This document shows positions 51,060 through 60,793 of a DNA stretch of 64,000 nucleotides, piece after piece. Positions within the stretch are counted from its first letter, which is position 1. Each line of letters opens with the position of its first letter. The stretch spans positions 184,995 to 248,994 of the forward strand of contig NZ_JAUZQF010000020.1 in NCBI RefSeq assembly GCF_030718205.1, given 5' to 3'. A model generated the notes under the pieces. The model searched no databases. It was not told where the DNA came from and was given only the letters and a program-made list of their open reading frames with translations. The position numbers were made by a program, and so were the translations under genes. Origin of the DNA: Nonomuraea turcica (GTDB lineage Bacteria > Actinomycetota > Actinomycetes > Streptosporangiales > Streptosporangiaceae).

Positions 51060-51770
51060 TCAGCCGATGCCGGACGCTTCGTTGCGGGCTGGTGTGAACG
51101 TGTTGAGCATTGCTGCGAGCTCTGTGGGGTGGCTGAGGGCGGGGCAGTGGCCGCTCGCGATCTCGTCGGGGGTGATTCCGAGTCGCTCACGTACAAGTTG
51201 GCGCTGGAAGGCTGCGGGGAAGAGCCGGTCCTCGGTGCAGAGGATGTATCGCGTTGGCGTGGTCGGATAGGTGTCGAGGGGCCAGGGCTCGTAGTAGGCG
51301 GAGTTGGAGGGCGGGGGCGGTTCCCTACTCGACACCTGGTCGGCCAGATGCTTGGGCACGTCGTGGAAGTAGCCAACGTATGGGTTGGAGGAGCCGGTGA
51401 GGCCACCGTCTTTGGCGGCTTGGATTCGAACAGCCTCCGGGTGTCCGGTGTTGCTCCACCAATCGGCCGGCGGTTCGCCGGGCCGGGGGATCATGGCGGT
51501 GACGTAGATGAGTCCGGCGGTGGGGAGACGTTCGGCGACCAGGGGTGCGGTGAACCCGCCGAACGAATGCGCAACAACGAAGAGCTCATCCTGTGTGTCG
51601 ATTGTGTTGACGACGGTGTCGGCGTAGTCGTCTAAGGTCGCCGTATCGTCGCCGGTCCACAGTGTGGGGGCGACAGTGGTGTGTCCGAGGGATCGGAGTT
51701 CGGCTTCTACGAGGTGCCAAAACCAGCCTCCGCCGACGCCGGCGCCGTGGATGAGCGCGAATGTACTCAT
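51060..51770 (-). CDS. Alpha/beta hydrolase (methylesterase-like)
   Basis: A 236-residue small alpha/beta hydrolase with start FALIHGAGVGGGWFWHLVEAEL, nucleophile elbow VVAHSFGGF, acid region TEDRLFP and catalytic histidine in ASGHCPALSHPTELA. This matches the plant MES/HNL-like esterase group in bacteria. ATG 51770 has a perfect AAGGAGG. Third gene of a small operon with the 52075 hydrolase and the 51809 small protein. Substrate unknown. Confidence 0.88.
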   Translation of the reverse strand: MSTFALIHGAGVGGGWFWHLVEAELRSLGHTTVAPTLWTGDDTATLDDYADTVVNTIDTQDELFVVAHSFGGFTAPLVAERLPTAGLIYVTAMIPRPGEPPADWWSNTGHPEAVRIQAAKDGGLTGSSNPYVGYFHDVPKHLADQVSSREPPPPSNSAYYEPWPLDTYPTTPTRYILCTEDRLFPAAFQRQLVRERLGITPDEIASGHCPALSHPTELAAMLNTFTPARNEASGIG

Positions 51771-51808
51771 GGCTCGTTGCCTCCTTGCTGCGGTGAGGGT
51801 GATAGACG

Positions 51809-52069
51809 CTATTCCTGGCCATGCATCACGTATAGCGATGCCAGGTCGGCGACGCCGCTGTCTTGTGGCTCGCTGGACTGGGTCAGGTAGGGGTTGTTCA
51901 GTGCAGGGCGGAGGGCTCTGGACCTCGTCACGTCGCCTGCTATCAGGGTTCGGGCCGCCGCCGCGTCGAGGTAGGGTGATACGCCCTCGTAGGCACGGGC
52001 CTGGTCGAGCACAGAAGTGACCTGCAGATCGGGCGAATGGATCCGCCCGGGTTGTTCGGCGAGGAACAT
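51809..52069 (-). CDS. Small hypothetical protein
   Basis: 86 residues starting MFLAEQPGRIHSPDLQVTSV, with a helical middle (AAAARTLIAGDVTRSRALRPAL) and no membrane segment. It begins 5 bases after the hydrolase stop and has AGAAGG upstream, so it looks translated and part of the operon. No family recognised. Confidence 0.5.
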   Translation of the reverse strand: MFLAEQPGRIHSPDLQVTSVLDQARAYEGVSPYLDAAAARTLIAGDVTRSRALRPALNNPYLTQSSEPQDSGVADLASLYVMHGQE

Positions 52070-52074
52070 GGGCT

Positions 52075-52935
52075 TCAGCCTTCTTCGGTGTGCTCGACGA
52101 TTGCCGCGATGGCTAGGTCCCAGAGTTCTCGTGGCGGTTGTTGATGCCCGGCGCCGGGGAGGAGGACCAGCTGCGCGCCGGGGATCTCGGCGGCGAGGGC
52201 TTGGCCATGCTCGAGGGGGAACATCGGGTCGGTGGTGCCGTGCAGGACCAGGGTGGGGGCGGTGATCTGGTCGAGCCGGGAGCCGGTCGGGGTGTCGTCG
52301 TCGAGGACGAAGTGGTTGGTCATCGAGGCGGCCATGTCCCGGGTTCGATCGACCTCCTGGGTGGCGAGCTGTCGGTAGCGCGGCTCGTCGAACCCGAGGC
52401 TTCCCGCGTACGGCCGTTCAGCCTCGACCCGATAAGCCACCACTGCGTCCCGGTCGGTCCAGTCGGGCCCGGGTTCGGGGTCGGTGAACGTGGCCATCAC
52501 CTGTGGACTCGGCGGTGGGAGCTTACGATCGTGCTCGGCCGGGACGGCGGGGCTGGTTGAGGCCAGGCACAAGGTGCTCACCCGTTCGGGGTGTTCGAGG
52601 GCGATGCGCTGGGCGATGCCGCCTCCCATCGACAGCCCGACCAGGTGTGCGCGACTCACTCCCAGGGTGTCCAGGATTCGCAGCGGGTCGGTGGTCAGAT
52701 CGTGGGCGGTGTACGACGGTCGCCCGGGCGGTGAGCTGGTCGACCGGCCGGTGTCGCGGTGGTCGTAACGCACGACGTGGCGACCCGCCTCGGCGAGCCG
52801 GGTACAGAACCCCTCTTCCCACCAGATCATCGACTGTGCTCCGCCGGCGATCAACAACACGGTGGCATCGGCCGGGTCGCCGAACGCCTCGTAGCACAGG
52901 TCTATCCCGTCGATGGTGACCGTTTGCTTGGTCAT
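52075..52935 (-). CDS. Alpha/beta hydrolase
   Basis: A 286-residue hydrolase (haloperoxidase/esterase type) with oxyanion strand VLLIAGGAQSMIWW, RYDHRDTGRS, nucleophile LVGLSMGGGIAQ, acid in LVLHGTTDPMFPLEHG and histidine in PGAGHQQPPRELW. ATG 52935 follows GAGGAA. Its frame continues upstream only because it is fused by chance to the broken methyltransferase frame. The methyltransferase stop overlaps its start (ATGA), a sign of former coupling. Confidence 0.9.
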   Translation of the reverse strand: MTKQTVTIDGIDLCYEAFGDPADATVLLIAGGAQSMIWWEEGFCTRLAEAGRHVVRYDHRDTGRSTSSPPGRPSYTAHDLTTDPLRILDTLGVSRAHLVGLSMGGGIAQRIALEHPERVSTLCLASTSPAVPAEHDRKLPPPSPQVMATFTDPEPGPDWTDRDAVVAYRVEAERPYAGSLGFDEPRYRQLATQEVDRTRDMAASMTNHFVLDDDTPTGSRLDQITAPTLVLHGTTDPMFPLEHGQALAAEIPGAQLVLLPGAGHQQPPRELWDLAIAAIVEHTEEG

Positions 52936-53628
52936 GGTGCGTTCCTCTTGGTCGTGGCGGGTCGGGTGCTGGTGGGTTGGCCGCTGTCGGTGCGGTGAGC
53001 GGTGATGAGCCATGCGCGTGAGTCGAAGACGACCCCCGCCCCGCTGGTGTGGTGGGTCTGGAGGGTGTACCGCAGTCGTGCCCGGGCCTGGGAGCCTGGA
53101 TTCTTGTGTGGAGGTTCCGAGGGCCGCGTAAAGGGCCGATGCCCACTCGTTGCGCTCCCGGCTCTGCCAGACGAGCATCACCAGGCGTGCACCAGTGCGC
53201 AGCGCCCGTGCGATGTTGGTGAACGCGGCGAGGGGATCGGGGAAGAACATCGTTCCGAAGCGGCTGATGGCGAGGTCGTAGTGCGCGTTGGGGAAGGGGT
53301 ACACCTGGGCGTCGCCGTGCCGGTAGGTCGCGTTGTCGAGGTGTGCGGATGCAGTGAGTGCGCGGGCACGCTGCAGCATTGCGGCGGAGAGGTCGATGCC
53401 AAGCACGGTCCCGGGCGCGGCGGTCCGGGCGGCGTCGCGGGTCGTTTGTCCGGTGCCGCAGCCGATGTCGAGTACCCGGTCGCCGGCCTGGACGCCTGTG
53501 GCGGTGCGCAGTCGTGCGTTGTGCGCGCGTAGTTCGGCGTTGTAGGCGTCCGCAGGGTCTGGCGGATCCACCTGATCCGGCCCGCCTCTACGCTGCGCTG
53601 CTAGGGCGTTGCGTTCAGGTTCGGTCAT
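52932..53628 (-). pseudogene. Class I SAM methyltransferase with internal deletion and frameshift
   Basis: The N-terminal ~170 residues are intact: MTEPERNALAAQRRGGPDQV, SAM motif VLDIGCGTGQTTRDA, GIDLSAAMLQRA, YDLAISRFGTMFF and QSRERNEWASALYAALG. The frame then turns into Pro/His-rich noise. In another frame the family's C terminus survives: RLRYTLQTHHTSGAGVVFDS then RAWLITAHR, ending in TGA over the hydrolase ATG. Roughly 60-70 residues between the two parts are missing. Probably inactive. Confidence 0.75.
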
Positions 53629-54988
53629 GGTCCGTTCCTTTCAGGCCAGGTGCGATCTGGTCTGCGCCTGTTTGGGGTAGAACGCCCAAGGTCCGGAGAG
53701 GCCGCGCGGCTGCGCGGCGCAGCGGGAGATGCGGTGTTCTCGAGATCAAGCCCTCCGGCGTCGTAAGTGGTGCCTTTTGGGGTTGGATCCGGTGCGCCGC
53801 CAGCGGGATCCCGGTTGACATCACCGCGGCCAGGGCGAGCAGGCCATTGAAGCCCCAGAGCGCCATGAGCGGCCCCGCGGCTGCGGCCGCGGCCGCGGCC
53901 ATGACTGTCATGGCGGTGTCGGCGGCGCCTTGCATGCGGGTATCGCCCATCGAGCCTGCGGCGATGTGCGATGAGGCCGCCACGGTGCACACCGACCAGC
54001 CGAGGCCAACCAGGAAGAGGCCGAGTCCATGCGTGAACGGGCTCTGCCCGAACCAGCCGACCAGCACCACGAGTGAGACCAGCAGCACGGCCCCTCCCGT
54101 AACCAATGCCGTTGGCACTCCGGCTCTGTCGGAGAGGATGCCGGACAGGGGGGCGAACGCGTACATTCCGAGGAAGTGGGCTGAGAGGGCAGCGCCGATG
54201 GCGGTATGGGCTGCGCCTTGGTGGTGCATTTCCAGCGGCGTCATGACCATGACGGCCACCATGGTGGCGTTGGCGAGCATCAGTGCTGCGATACCCGGGC
54301 CGAGTGGGGAGGCGTGACGCTGAGGTCGCACACGGTGGCGTTCGGCTTGGTGGCCAGTCGGCCGTCCCAAGGTTCGGGCGATGATCAGTGGGTCGGGTCG
54401 AAGCAGGCTGAAGATCACCAGTGCCGCGATGAGTGCGCCGGTCATGTCGACCAGCAGCGGCCCCGCCAGCGGGTGCAGGCCGAGCCGTGTGGACACGGCC
54501 TGGGCCGGGCCGACCATCAGGGGCCCCAGCACCGCACCCACCGTGGCGACCCACACCACCATCGACAGCGTGGTGGCGCGGCGGTCCTCCGGGGCGAGGT
54601 CGGTGACCGCGTATCGGCAACTGTTCGTTGACGCCGATGATGCACCGAGCGCGCCCATGCCGGCGATCAGGAGAATGAAGCTCTCGGTGGTCGCGGCCAC
54701 GACACACGTACCTGCGCCGATGGCGCCGATCAGGTAGCCGGCAACCAGTCCGCCGCGCCTGCCCTTCCTGTTCATCAACGTTGCCAGCAGGTAGGAGGCC
54801 GCCCCAGCACCCAGGATCAGGGTCGCCTGAGCCAGGCCGGCAGCGCCGGAGGAGCCAGCCAACTCGGCCGCCAGTATCCCGCTTACGGCGAAGGTGAGCG
54901 TGACCGCGATGCTGCCGACGACCTGGCTCACCATGAGGAGGATCAGGGTTCTCCTCTGCACCCTTCGGAGGTCGAACGGGAGTGTCAT
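53615..54988 (-). CDS. MFS transporter (exporter type)
   Basis: A 457-residue MFS protein with about 12 hydrophobic segments: VSQVVGSIAVTLTFAVSGILAA, TLMNRKGRRGGLVAGYLIGA (loop 2-3) and ALSAHFLGMYAFAPLSGILSDRAGVP (loop 8-9). ATG 54988 was chosen; the open upstream 48 codons are not MFS-like. A 50-residue hydrophilic tail follows the last segment. Its end overlaps the methyltransferase start by 14 bases, so the four genes down to 51060 were one operon. Confidence 0.85.
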   Translation of the reverse strand: MTLPFDLRRVQRRTLILLMVSQVVGSIAVTLTFAVSGILAAELAGSSGAAGLAQATLILGAGAASYLLATLMNRKGRRGGLVAGYLIGAIGAGTCVVAATTESFILLIAGMGALGASSASTNSCRYAVTDLAPEDRRATTLSMVVWVATVGAVLGPLMVGPAQAVSTRLGLHPLAGPLLVDMTGALIAALVIFSLLRPDPLIIARTLGRPTGHQAERHRVRPQRHASPLGPGIAALMLANATMVAVMVMTPLEMHHQGAAHTAIGAALSAHFLGMYAFAPLSGILSDRAGVPTALVTGGAVLLVSLVVLVGWFGQSPFTHGLGLFLVGLGWSVCTVAASSHIAAGSMGDTRMQGAADTAMTVMAAAAAAAAGPLMALWGFNGLLALAAVMSTGIPLAAHRIQPQKAPLTTPEGLISRTPHLPLRRAAARPLRTLGVLPQTGADQIAPGLKGTDHDRT

Positions 54989-55484
54989 AACGTTGACCTT
55001 TCGGGTAGGCGGAGCGGGGTTGGTGTGGGTGCTCGAGTAGACGCGGAGTAAGCGGCTCGGTGGCTGCGGCGGGCACAACCGGGCCGCCATGGGGTGACCA
55101 GGGCTGTGCTGACCCCAATACCTGGGTGTCATTGGCTTGCGTGGCGCGGTGCGGCCGGCGTGGCCGTTGGAGAACGACGCGGGCTATCCGCTACGGGTCG
55201 CAAGCGTGATCCGACCGGCGAAAGCGCGCAGTACAGCAGTGGCCTTGTCTGACATCGCTGCCGAGCCGGCTCCCTCGCGGCGCTGTCGTCGTTCCCGGCG
55301 TGCAGTGCGAACCAGCGCACGTTGTCTGGCTTCTGCGGCCGGGTCGCTATTAGCCTCGATCCGTGGATCAGCCTGCGTGGTGAGTGTCGCTCGCTGAGTT
55401 GATCTTGTCCTGCTGGTCTGACCGTTGCTCGTCGTGAGCGTGCACCGGACCCTACGGGTGCTGACCGGCCCGGCGTTGCGCGAG
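54989..55484. other. Intergenic, no gene recognised
   Basis: This 496-bp region lies upstream of the MFS operon. Short open frames on both strands lack ribosome sites and family character. The MFS promoter should be here, but no clear box stands out. Confidence 0.5.
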
Positions 55485-55690
55485 TTAACGCGTTGAGGGT
55501 GTGACCGATTCTGCGGGAATCACCTTCTCGATTTCGGACACCACAAATACGCCATTGTCTCCGGTCCCACCCTTCACGTAGAGGATGTCGCCTTCGCGAG
55601 CAAGCACGGTTCCAGTGGCATCTACCAACCCGGTCGGATCAGAGCGAAGCCGCATGCCTTCGGGCCATTGATGTGTCGCCGGCCGGACCG
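55485..55690 (-). pseudogene. C-terminal fragment of a small hypothetical protein
   Basis: The frame reads WPEGMRLRSDPTGLVDATG then TVLAREGDILYVKGGTGDN, like the C terminus of short actinobacterial lipoproteins or membrane proteins with a WPxG motif. Its upstream part runs into the YCII gene in another frame, so the N terminus and signal are missing. ATG 55655 could still start a 56-residue peptide. Confidence 0.4.
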
Positions 55691-56059
55691 TCAGGCAGTG
55701 GGTTCCTCCTGGAGGGCACGTACCTCGATCCTGCTTCGCAGCGCCCGCGAGACCTGCTTGGTCCATTCGATCGCGACGTCGTCGTTTTCGGCCTCGATGA
55801 TCCAGAAGCCCCCGAGGTACTCCTCGGCCTCGACGAAGGGGCCTGGTGTGAGTACGGGGCTATCACCGGAGTAGTCCACCGTGGTCGCGTTCGACGGCGG
55901 GTGCAGGCCTCCAGCGGACACGAACGCGCCCGCCTGCTGAAGGGCGGTGTTGAACGCATCGACCGCGGCCATTATCTCCAGCAGCTCCCCGGGGTCCATG
56001 CCCTCCGTCGTCGGCTCCTCGACGGAGTCGTGGGGGAGGCTCAGAAAGTACTTCGTCAT
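55691..56059 (-). CDS. YCII/DGPF-domain protein
   Basis: A 122-residue cytoplasmic protein with start MTKYFLSLPHDSVEEPTTEG and the family core TPGPFVEAEEYLGGFWIIEA. YCII-type proteins are small ferredoxin-fold dimers of unclear function, sometimes partners of ECF sigma factors; no sigma gene is present here. ATG 56059 has GAGGAG upstream. Confidence 0.88.
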   Translation of the reverse strand: MTKYFLSLPHDSVEEPTTEGMDPGELLEIMAAVDAFNTALQQAGAFVSAGGLHPPSNATTVDYSGDSPVLTPGPFVEAEEYLGGFWIIEAENDDVAIEWTKQVSRALRSRIEVRALQEEPTA

Positions 56060-56344
56060 TGTCGTCTCCTCGTCGTGGGCGTTGCTCTCGATGGTTGTTT
56101 CTGACGAATTCGAGCGTTGCGGCCGACGACCGCTGTCTGAACGCTGGAAACGCTAGGCGGGGGCTCCCCAGTGACGCATCGGTCATCGTTACCGGTGTCC
56201 GGGAAACCGATGACTGGCGTCGGCCACTAGCTACTTGCCCCTGAAGAAGTCCCCGGGGTAAGTGTTTCCGGCCTCGGCGATCACAGCGCTCGGAGGTTCG
56301 GCCGGTTGACAATGACGTCGGTGTCATTCTCTCCGGAGGTGGTG

Positions 56345-57064
56345 GCCGGTGCTGCGAGTCTCGGGGCGACAGATCGCGTTGGCGTCGGTGGAGCACGGCG
56401 TCCGCAAACTGAACGGGCTGGTGCGACGGATCAAGGCCGCTGGAGCGGCCCGTCGGACCCGTTTTCGCGACGGCCGCCACCATCGCCACTCGCACGCTCA
56501 CCGACGTGGCCGCGGTGATCCGCAATGCCCGCCATACCGCATCCCGGCGGCCGTCAGGTCGGCTCAACCGTCTGGTCAATGACCTGGCGCAGACGGTCGC
56601 TGGGGTGGAGCGACTGCTGAGGCAGACCGCGCAGCGCCTGGCAGGTAACCGCACCATCCCCGACCGGATGTGTCGTCGGCCGATCCCGATGCCCGCCCCA
56701 TTCGCAAAGGCAAGCCTCAACACCCCACCCAGTAAGGCCACCGGCCGCATCCCGGCAACGGTGGCTGGCGATCGAGGCTTCGGCACCGCCGCCAACGACA
56801 AAGCCCTCGCCGACCTCGGCGTCAGACACATCGGCCTGCAACGCGGGGGCACGCTGAGCAAGACCCGCCGACAACACGAGCAGAGTCGATCCTTCCGCCC
56901 CCTGCGCAACTGGCGCGTGGGCATCGAGGCCCGCATCAGCCACCTCAAACGAGGGTTCGGACTGCGCCGCACCGCGCCTACGCCATCACGCAGGCACACG
57001 GAACTGGGTCGGACTCGGGATCTTCGCCTACAACCTCCAGCGGATGACGGTCATCAGCGGGTGA
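56345..57064 (+). pseudogene. Decayed transposase of an insertion sequence
   Basis: Pieces in different frames make one transposase: VLRVSGRQIALASVEHGVRK with LNGLVRRIKAAGAARRTRF near 56350; GRLNRLVNDLAQTVAGVERLL near 56560; then VAGDRGFGTAANDKALADLGV, RPLRNWRVGIEARISHLKRG and, in a third frame, RNWVGLGIFAYNLQRMTVIS ending at TGA 57062-57064. The catalytic middle is partly deleted. The stretch GDRGFGT...NWRVGIEARISHLKRGFGLRRT belongs to ISNCY/IS1182-like DDE transposases. No terminal repeats could be identified. Confidence 0.75.
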
Positions 57065-57135
57065 CCACAGGACCTGGGCCCCTTGGGATGTCTGACCCAC
57101 TGCATCCACGCTCCCCGACATGCGCATCCGGTCGA

Positions 57136-59883
57136 TCAGGGCTCGCCAACAGCGGGCTGGACGAGGTCAGTCAGCTCGGCGCGACCGGTGACGCCGAGTT
57201 TCGGATACGCCTTGTAGAGGTGGTGGCCGACGGTCCGTGGGCTGAGGAATAGCTGTGCGGCGATCTCCTTGTTCGTGTGACCGGTGGCGGCCAGCCGTAC
57301 GACCTGCAGTTCCTGCGGGGTCAACAGGGTGAGCGGGCCGCTGCGCTGAGGCTCATCGCCCCGCTCGCCGAAGGCGGCTAGCTCGCCGCGCGCACGCTCG
57401 GCCCAGAGCCCCGCGCCGAGGCGCTCGAACGCGGACACCGCCGCCGCGAGATGGGCGCGGGCCTCGGTACGGCGGCGCCGGCGGCGCAGCCACTCGCCGT
57501 AGACCAACTGGGTACGGGCGCGCTCATAGGGGCCGCCGTGCCGCTCGTGGAGCCGCAGCGCCTCGGCGTACAGCGCATCGGCGTCGCCGTCGTCGGCCAG
57601 CAAGGCCCGGCAGCGTAGTACGAGCCCGGTGGCGACCGGGCGGTCGACGTACTCAGCCCAGTGGCGGAACGCTGCCAGTGGTCCGTGGGCGCGATCCGGC
57701 ATGCCGCTGCGCACGGCTGCTTCCACCAGATCCGGCACCGCCCGGACCAGGAGGTCGCGGCTTGCAGGTCCCCGGGACACTCGCTCGAGCCGGTCGAATG
57801 CTTCCCCGAACCGCCGGGCGGAAAGGTCGAGCATGCCGAGACCCCAGGCCGCGATCTCGGCATTAACCCGGTGCCGGGCTCGGGCTCGCGCGAGCACCTC
57901 CTCGGCAAGAGCTCGGCAGCGTGCCTCGTCACCCGACACGGCGTGTAACCACACCTCCACCGACCGGTGTGCAAGGCTCTCGGTCGTGTTCCCGAGTTCG
58001 TCGCTCACGGACGCGCCTTCCGCCACACACGCGCGGGCGTCCGCGAACTCGCCGCGGAACAGCCGCGCCACCGCGAGCACGTTCAGGGTGTACGGGACCC
58101 ACCCCAACGCCCCGTTAGCCCGCACCTCGGCCAGCATGTCCTCGGTCCCCGCGATGACGCTGTCGTCGTCCGCGATCATGAGCCCGCCGAACCCTGCCGT
58201 GATGCGATGAACCAGGTCGTTCCCGCCGCCGCGTGTGGCGGTGTGGAGATCGCGCATCGGGCCGACGGCCAGCTCCGGGCGTCCGGCGAAGAGCTCCGCC
58301 CACCCGAGAAGGGCGGCGACAACGGGTGCCCAGTGCTCCGGCGGGGTGAACCCGCGCATCAGATCCGCCGCACGCTGCAGGAGGTCGTGCGCCGCTCCGT
58401 GCCGGGCGGCGTGCGCAGCCTCGTAGAGTGTGAGCGCGGCGCGCTCCGGATCGGTGTCGCACACCAAAGCGGCGGCTTCGATCGTCAGCTCCGCATCGGC
58501 CCGCGGCGAGGTGCGTTCGTACTCCACGGCGCCACGGGTATAGATGGCTGCGGCCCGGATGCCGGGGTCAGTGGTGAGCGAGAGCGCTTCGGCCGCCAGC
58601 CGGGCGGCGCGGTCGGCCTTGCCGGCATCGAACGCGGCCTGGCTGGCCCGAGCGATACGCCGGGCCTTCAGCTCCCGGTCGGCACTGAGTCGACCGGCGC
58701 GGTCGTAGGCAGCGGACATCGCCATCGCGCCGCCTCGGTGCCAGGCCCGCTCCGCCGCGCCTTCCAGTTCGGCGGCCACAGCCTCGTCGGGGGCGGTGGT
58801 GGCAGCAGCGAGGTGCCAGGCCCGACGGTCGGCATCGGCGTCCGCGCGCAGCGCCTCGGCGTACGCGCGATGTACCTCGATCCGCCGGTGCAGCGGCGCG
58901 TCCTGGTAGGCGGCTGCCCGTACCAAGGGGTGGCGGAACGTGATCTGGCTGTCGATCCAGACCAGCCGGTCGCGTTCGGCGGGAGCCAGGTCGCCAGCGG
59001 CGCCACCGAGGGATTCGATCACGTGCAGGATCGTCGTAAGAGGCGCCGCCATGTCGGCCGCCGCCACCAGAAGCGCGCGTTGGGTAGGGTCGGGAAGCCC
59101 CACGATCTGGTGGCGGAATGCCTCCTGAACGCGGCGGGTCACCGGCAGCGGGCCGACCTGCTCAGCCGGGTCGGACTCGTCGACATCGTTTGCCGCGAGC
59201 CGCGACGACCCGAGCTCGATGATCGCCAGGGGATTGCCGCCGGACTCTGCGAGGACCCGGGTCCGCACCGGTTCGATGAGTTCCGGTGCGTGGTCGTCGA
59301 GCAGTCGGGCGGCATCGGGCGCGGCGAGGCCGGACAGATCCACGACCTCGACGCCTGCGATTTCGAACGGCACCGACGTCTCGCGCACCGCAAACAGCAC
59401 CGCGATCGGATCGGCCACGAAGCGGCGGGCCGCGAACAACAGCGCCTCCACGGAACCCTGGTCGAACCATTGCAGGTCATCGACCACGCACAGCAGCGGG
59501 GCATTCTCGGCCAGATCGGCGAGCAACGACAGGGTGCCGGCGGAGATCAGGAACCGGTTGGCTTCGTCTCCCTCTGACAGGCCGAAGGCGCAACGCAGTG
59601 CCCTGGCCTGGGGAGCGGGGAGGGCGTCCAACCGATCCAAGTGAGGAAACAAGAGTTGGTGCAGGCCGCCGTACGCCAGCTCGGAGTCGGACTCGACCCC
59701 TGCTCCGCGGATCACGTGCATGCTGCCCTCGGCTTCGGCGATCGACACAGCGTGGTCGAGAAGAACCGATTTCCCGATGCCCGCCGCGCCCCGCAGCGCC
59801 AGCGCGCCGCTGCGTTCGTCGCGCGCATTTGCCAGCAGGCGTTGAATCCGCGCTTGCTCGACCTCCCTGCCCACCAGTGACAT
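57136..59883 (-). CDS. LuxR-family transcriptional regulator, LAL type
   Basis: A 915-residue large ATP-binding regulator. N-terminal AAA/STAND domain: MSLVGREVEQARI, Walker A GAAGIGKS at 32-39, Walker B LLCVVDDLQWFD near 130. A long alpha-helical tetratricopeptide-like middle follows, then a C-terminal LuxR helix-turn-helix LTPQELQVVRLAATGHTNKEIAAQLFLSPRTVGHHLYKAYPKLGV. Length fits MalT/LAL proteins. ATG 59883 has AGGAG. No catabolic partner gene adjoins it, and the target is unknown. Confidence 0.93.
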   Translation of the reverse strand: MSLVGREVEQARIQRLLANARDERSGALALRGAAGIGKSVLLDHAVSIAEAEGSMHVIRGAGVESDSELAYGGLHQLLFPHLDRLDALPAPQARALRCAFGLSEGDEANRFLISAGTLSLLADLAENAPLLCVVDDLQWFDQGSVEALLFAARRFVADPIAVLFAVRETSVPFEIAGVEVVDLSGLAAPDAARLLDDHAPELIEPVRTRVLAESGGNPLAIIELGSSRLAANDVDESDPAEQVGPLPVTRRVQEAFRHQIVGLPDPTQRALLVAAADMAAPLTTILHVIESLGGAAGDLAPAERDRLVWIDSQITFRHPLVRAAAYQDAPLHRRIEVHRAYAEALRADADADRRAWHLAAATTAPDEAVAAELEGAAERAWHRGGAMAMSAAYDRAGRLSADRELKARRIARASQAAFDAGKADRAARLAAEALSLTTDPGIRAAAIYTRGAVEYERTSPRADAELTIEAAALVCDTDPERAALTLYEAAHAARHGAAHDLLQRAADLMRGFTPPEHWAPVVAALLGWAELFAGRPELAVGPMRDLHTATRGGGNDLVHRITAGFGGLMIADDDSVIAGTEDMLAEVRANGALGWVPYTLNVLAVARLFRGEFADARACVAEGASVSDELGNTTESLAHRSVEVWLHAVSGDEARCRALAEEVLARARARHRVNAEIAAWGLGMLDLSARRFGEAFDRLERVSRGPASRDLLVRAVPDLVEAAVRSGMPDRAHGPLAAFRHWAEYVDRPVATGLVLRCRALLADDGDADALYAEALRLHERHGGPYERARTQLVYGEWLRRRRRRTEARAHLAAAVSAFERLGAGLWAERARGELAAFGERGDEPQRSGPLTLLTPQELQVVRLAATGHTNKEIAAQLFLSPRTVGHHLYKAYPKLGVTGRAELTDLVQPAVGEP

Positions 59884-60300
59884 GCGTTGCTCCTATGTCA
59901 AGCCGCTGCCGCGAGTGCGGTCGGCTGGACGGTTTTGCCGGAGGTGGCCGCCCAAAAGGCCCGGTTGCGGTCCGACATGAACTACTCCAGGCTCCCCTAT
60001 ACCTCTTGCGCGTAATAGGTATTGCTAGCCCTATCTGGTGCATCTTGTCTGACACGCCTCGGGCCGCTGCGGCCGCCTGCTGTACAGCAGGGAAGTACAG
60101 CAACGCCGCCTCACATAGCCTAATGGTCCCGTACTTCATCACACAGTTGAGCAGCGGCGCTGGCCCTGGACCACGATGCTCCGCTTCACTCGTAACGAAG
60201 TGGTCTTGTGGCTTTGCGATAAGCGCTTAGAAAGTTGGTGCGCATGACGGCGGATCGCCCTGACTTCATAGCCGCATGGCCCTGCCTTCGTAGGGACGTG
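59884..60300. other. Intergenic, no gene recognised
   Basis: This 417-bp region upstream of the LAL gene is slightly less GC-rich than its surroundings. No coding signature on either strand. The LAL promoter should lie here. Confidence 0.5.
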
Positions 60301-60591
60301 TCACCTGCTAAAGGGTTGGGGCGGTGTTTCGGGGGCATTCGTGATGGAGACGGTCGTGAGTGCCTCAGCCAGTTGATGCATCGAGGAGACGGCAACTGAC
60401 CCGCCGACGCCAGCGAGATGCTTGCGCTTGCCGTGCTTGGTGACCACGCCGATCGCCTGGACGCCGGCGTCCGCGGCCACGAACATTTCCTCAGAGGACA
60501 CGCTGATCAGCGTGCAGTCAGACGGTTCCGCGTCCAGTGCCATCACCGCCTGCCAGAGAAGGTCGACACCCGGCTTTTGGTGTGCCCCGGG
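60301..60591 (-). pseudogene. C-terminal fragment of a HAD-family phosphatase
   Basis: The frame HQKPGVDLLWQAVMALDAEP continues SDCTLISVSSEEMFVAADAG, VQAIGVVTKHGKRKHLAGVG and ends with SSMHQLAEALTTV. This is the last third of a phosphoglycolate-phosphatase-like HAD protein (motif IV region normally IGDS-x-x-D, here ISVSSEE, already degenerate). An in-frame TAA at 60592-60594 and loss of the rest show that the gene is dead. ATG 60546 is the only internal start. Confidence 0.65.
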
Positions 60592-60793
60592 TTAAGTGGA
60601 GGCAACCATACGTGCGCTGTTGTTCTCCGAGTGGATCAGCGTCAGCTCGAGAAGCTGCCCTCGGTTAAGATCTGGTTCTCCGTGATCGGCACCGTGGACT
60701 CATCTCGGTTCCCTGTCGCTACCACCGCTAGCCGCACGCTCCACTCGAGCTGACCAAGACCACGGCGACTTGCCCGACGATAAGGATGAGCCG

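Noticed and set aside
52075..53628. A 517-residue methyltransferase-hydrolase fusion
   Set aside because: The join is Pro/His-rich noise, the hydrolase has its own ATG and ribosome site, and the methyltransferase C terminus survives in another frame.
55137..55484. Possible transposon end or gene remnant upstream of the MFS operon
   Set aside because: No frame on either strand gives a family-like stretch, and no terminal inverted repeat was found.
57967..59577. 536-codon plus-strand frame antisense to the LAL regulator
   Set aside because: Low-complexity Arg/Gly/His composition and no ribosome site; the LAL protein on the minus strand has Walker and HTH motifs.
60418..60753. 111-codon plus-strand ORF over and beyond the HAD remnant
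   Set aside because: Its first half is antisense to the HAD fragment and the second half has no recognisable domain or ribosome site.
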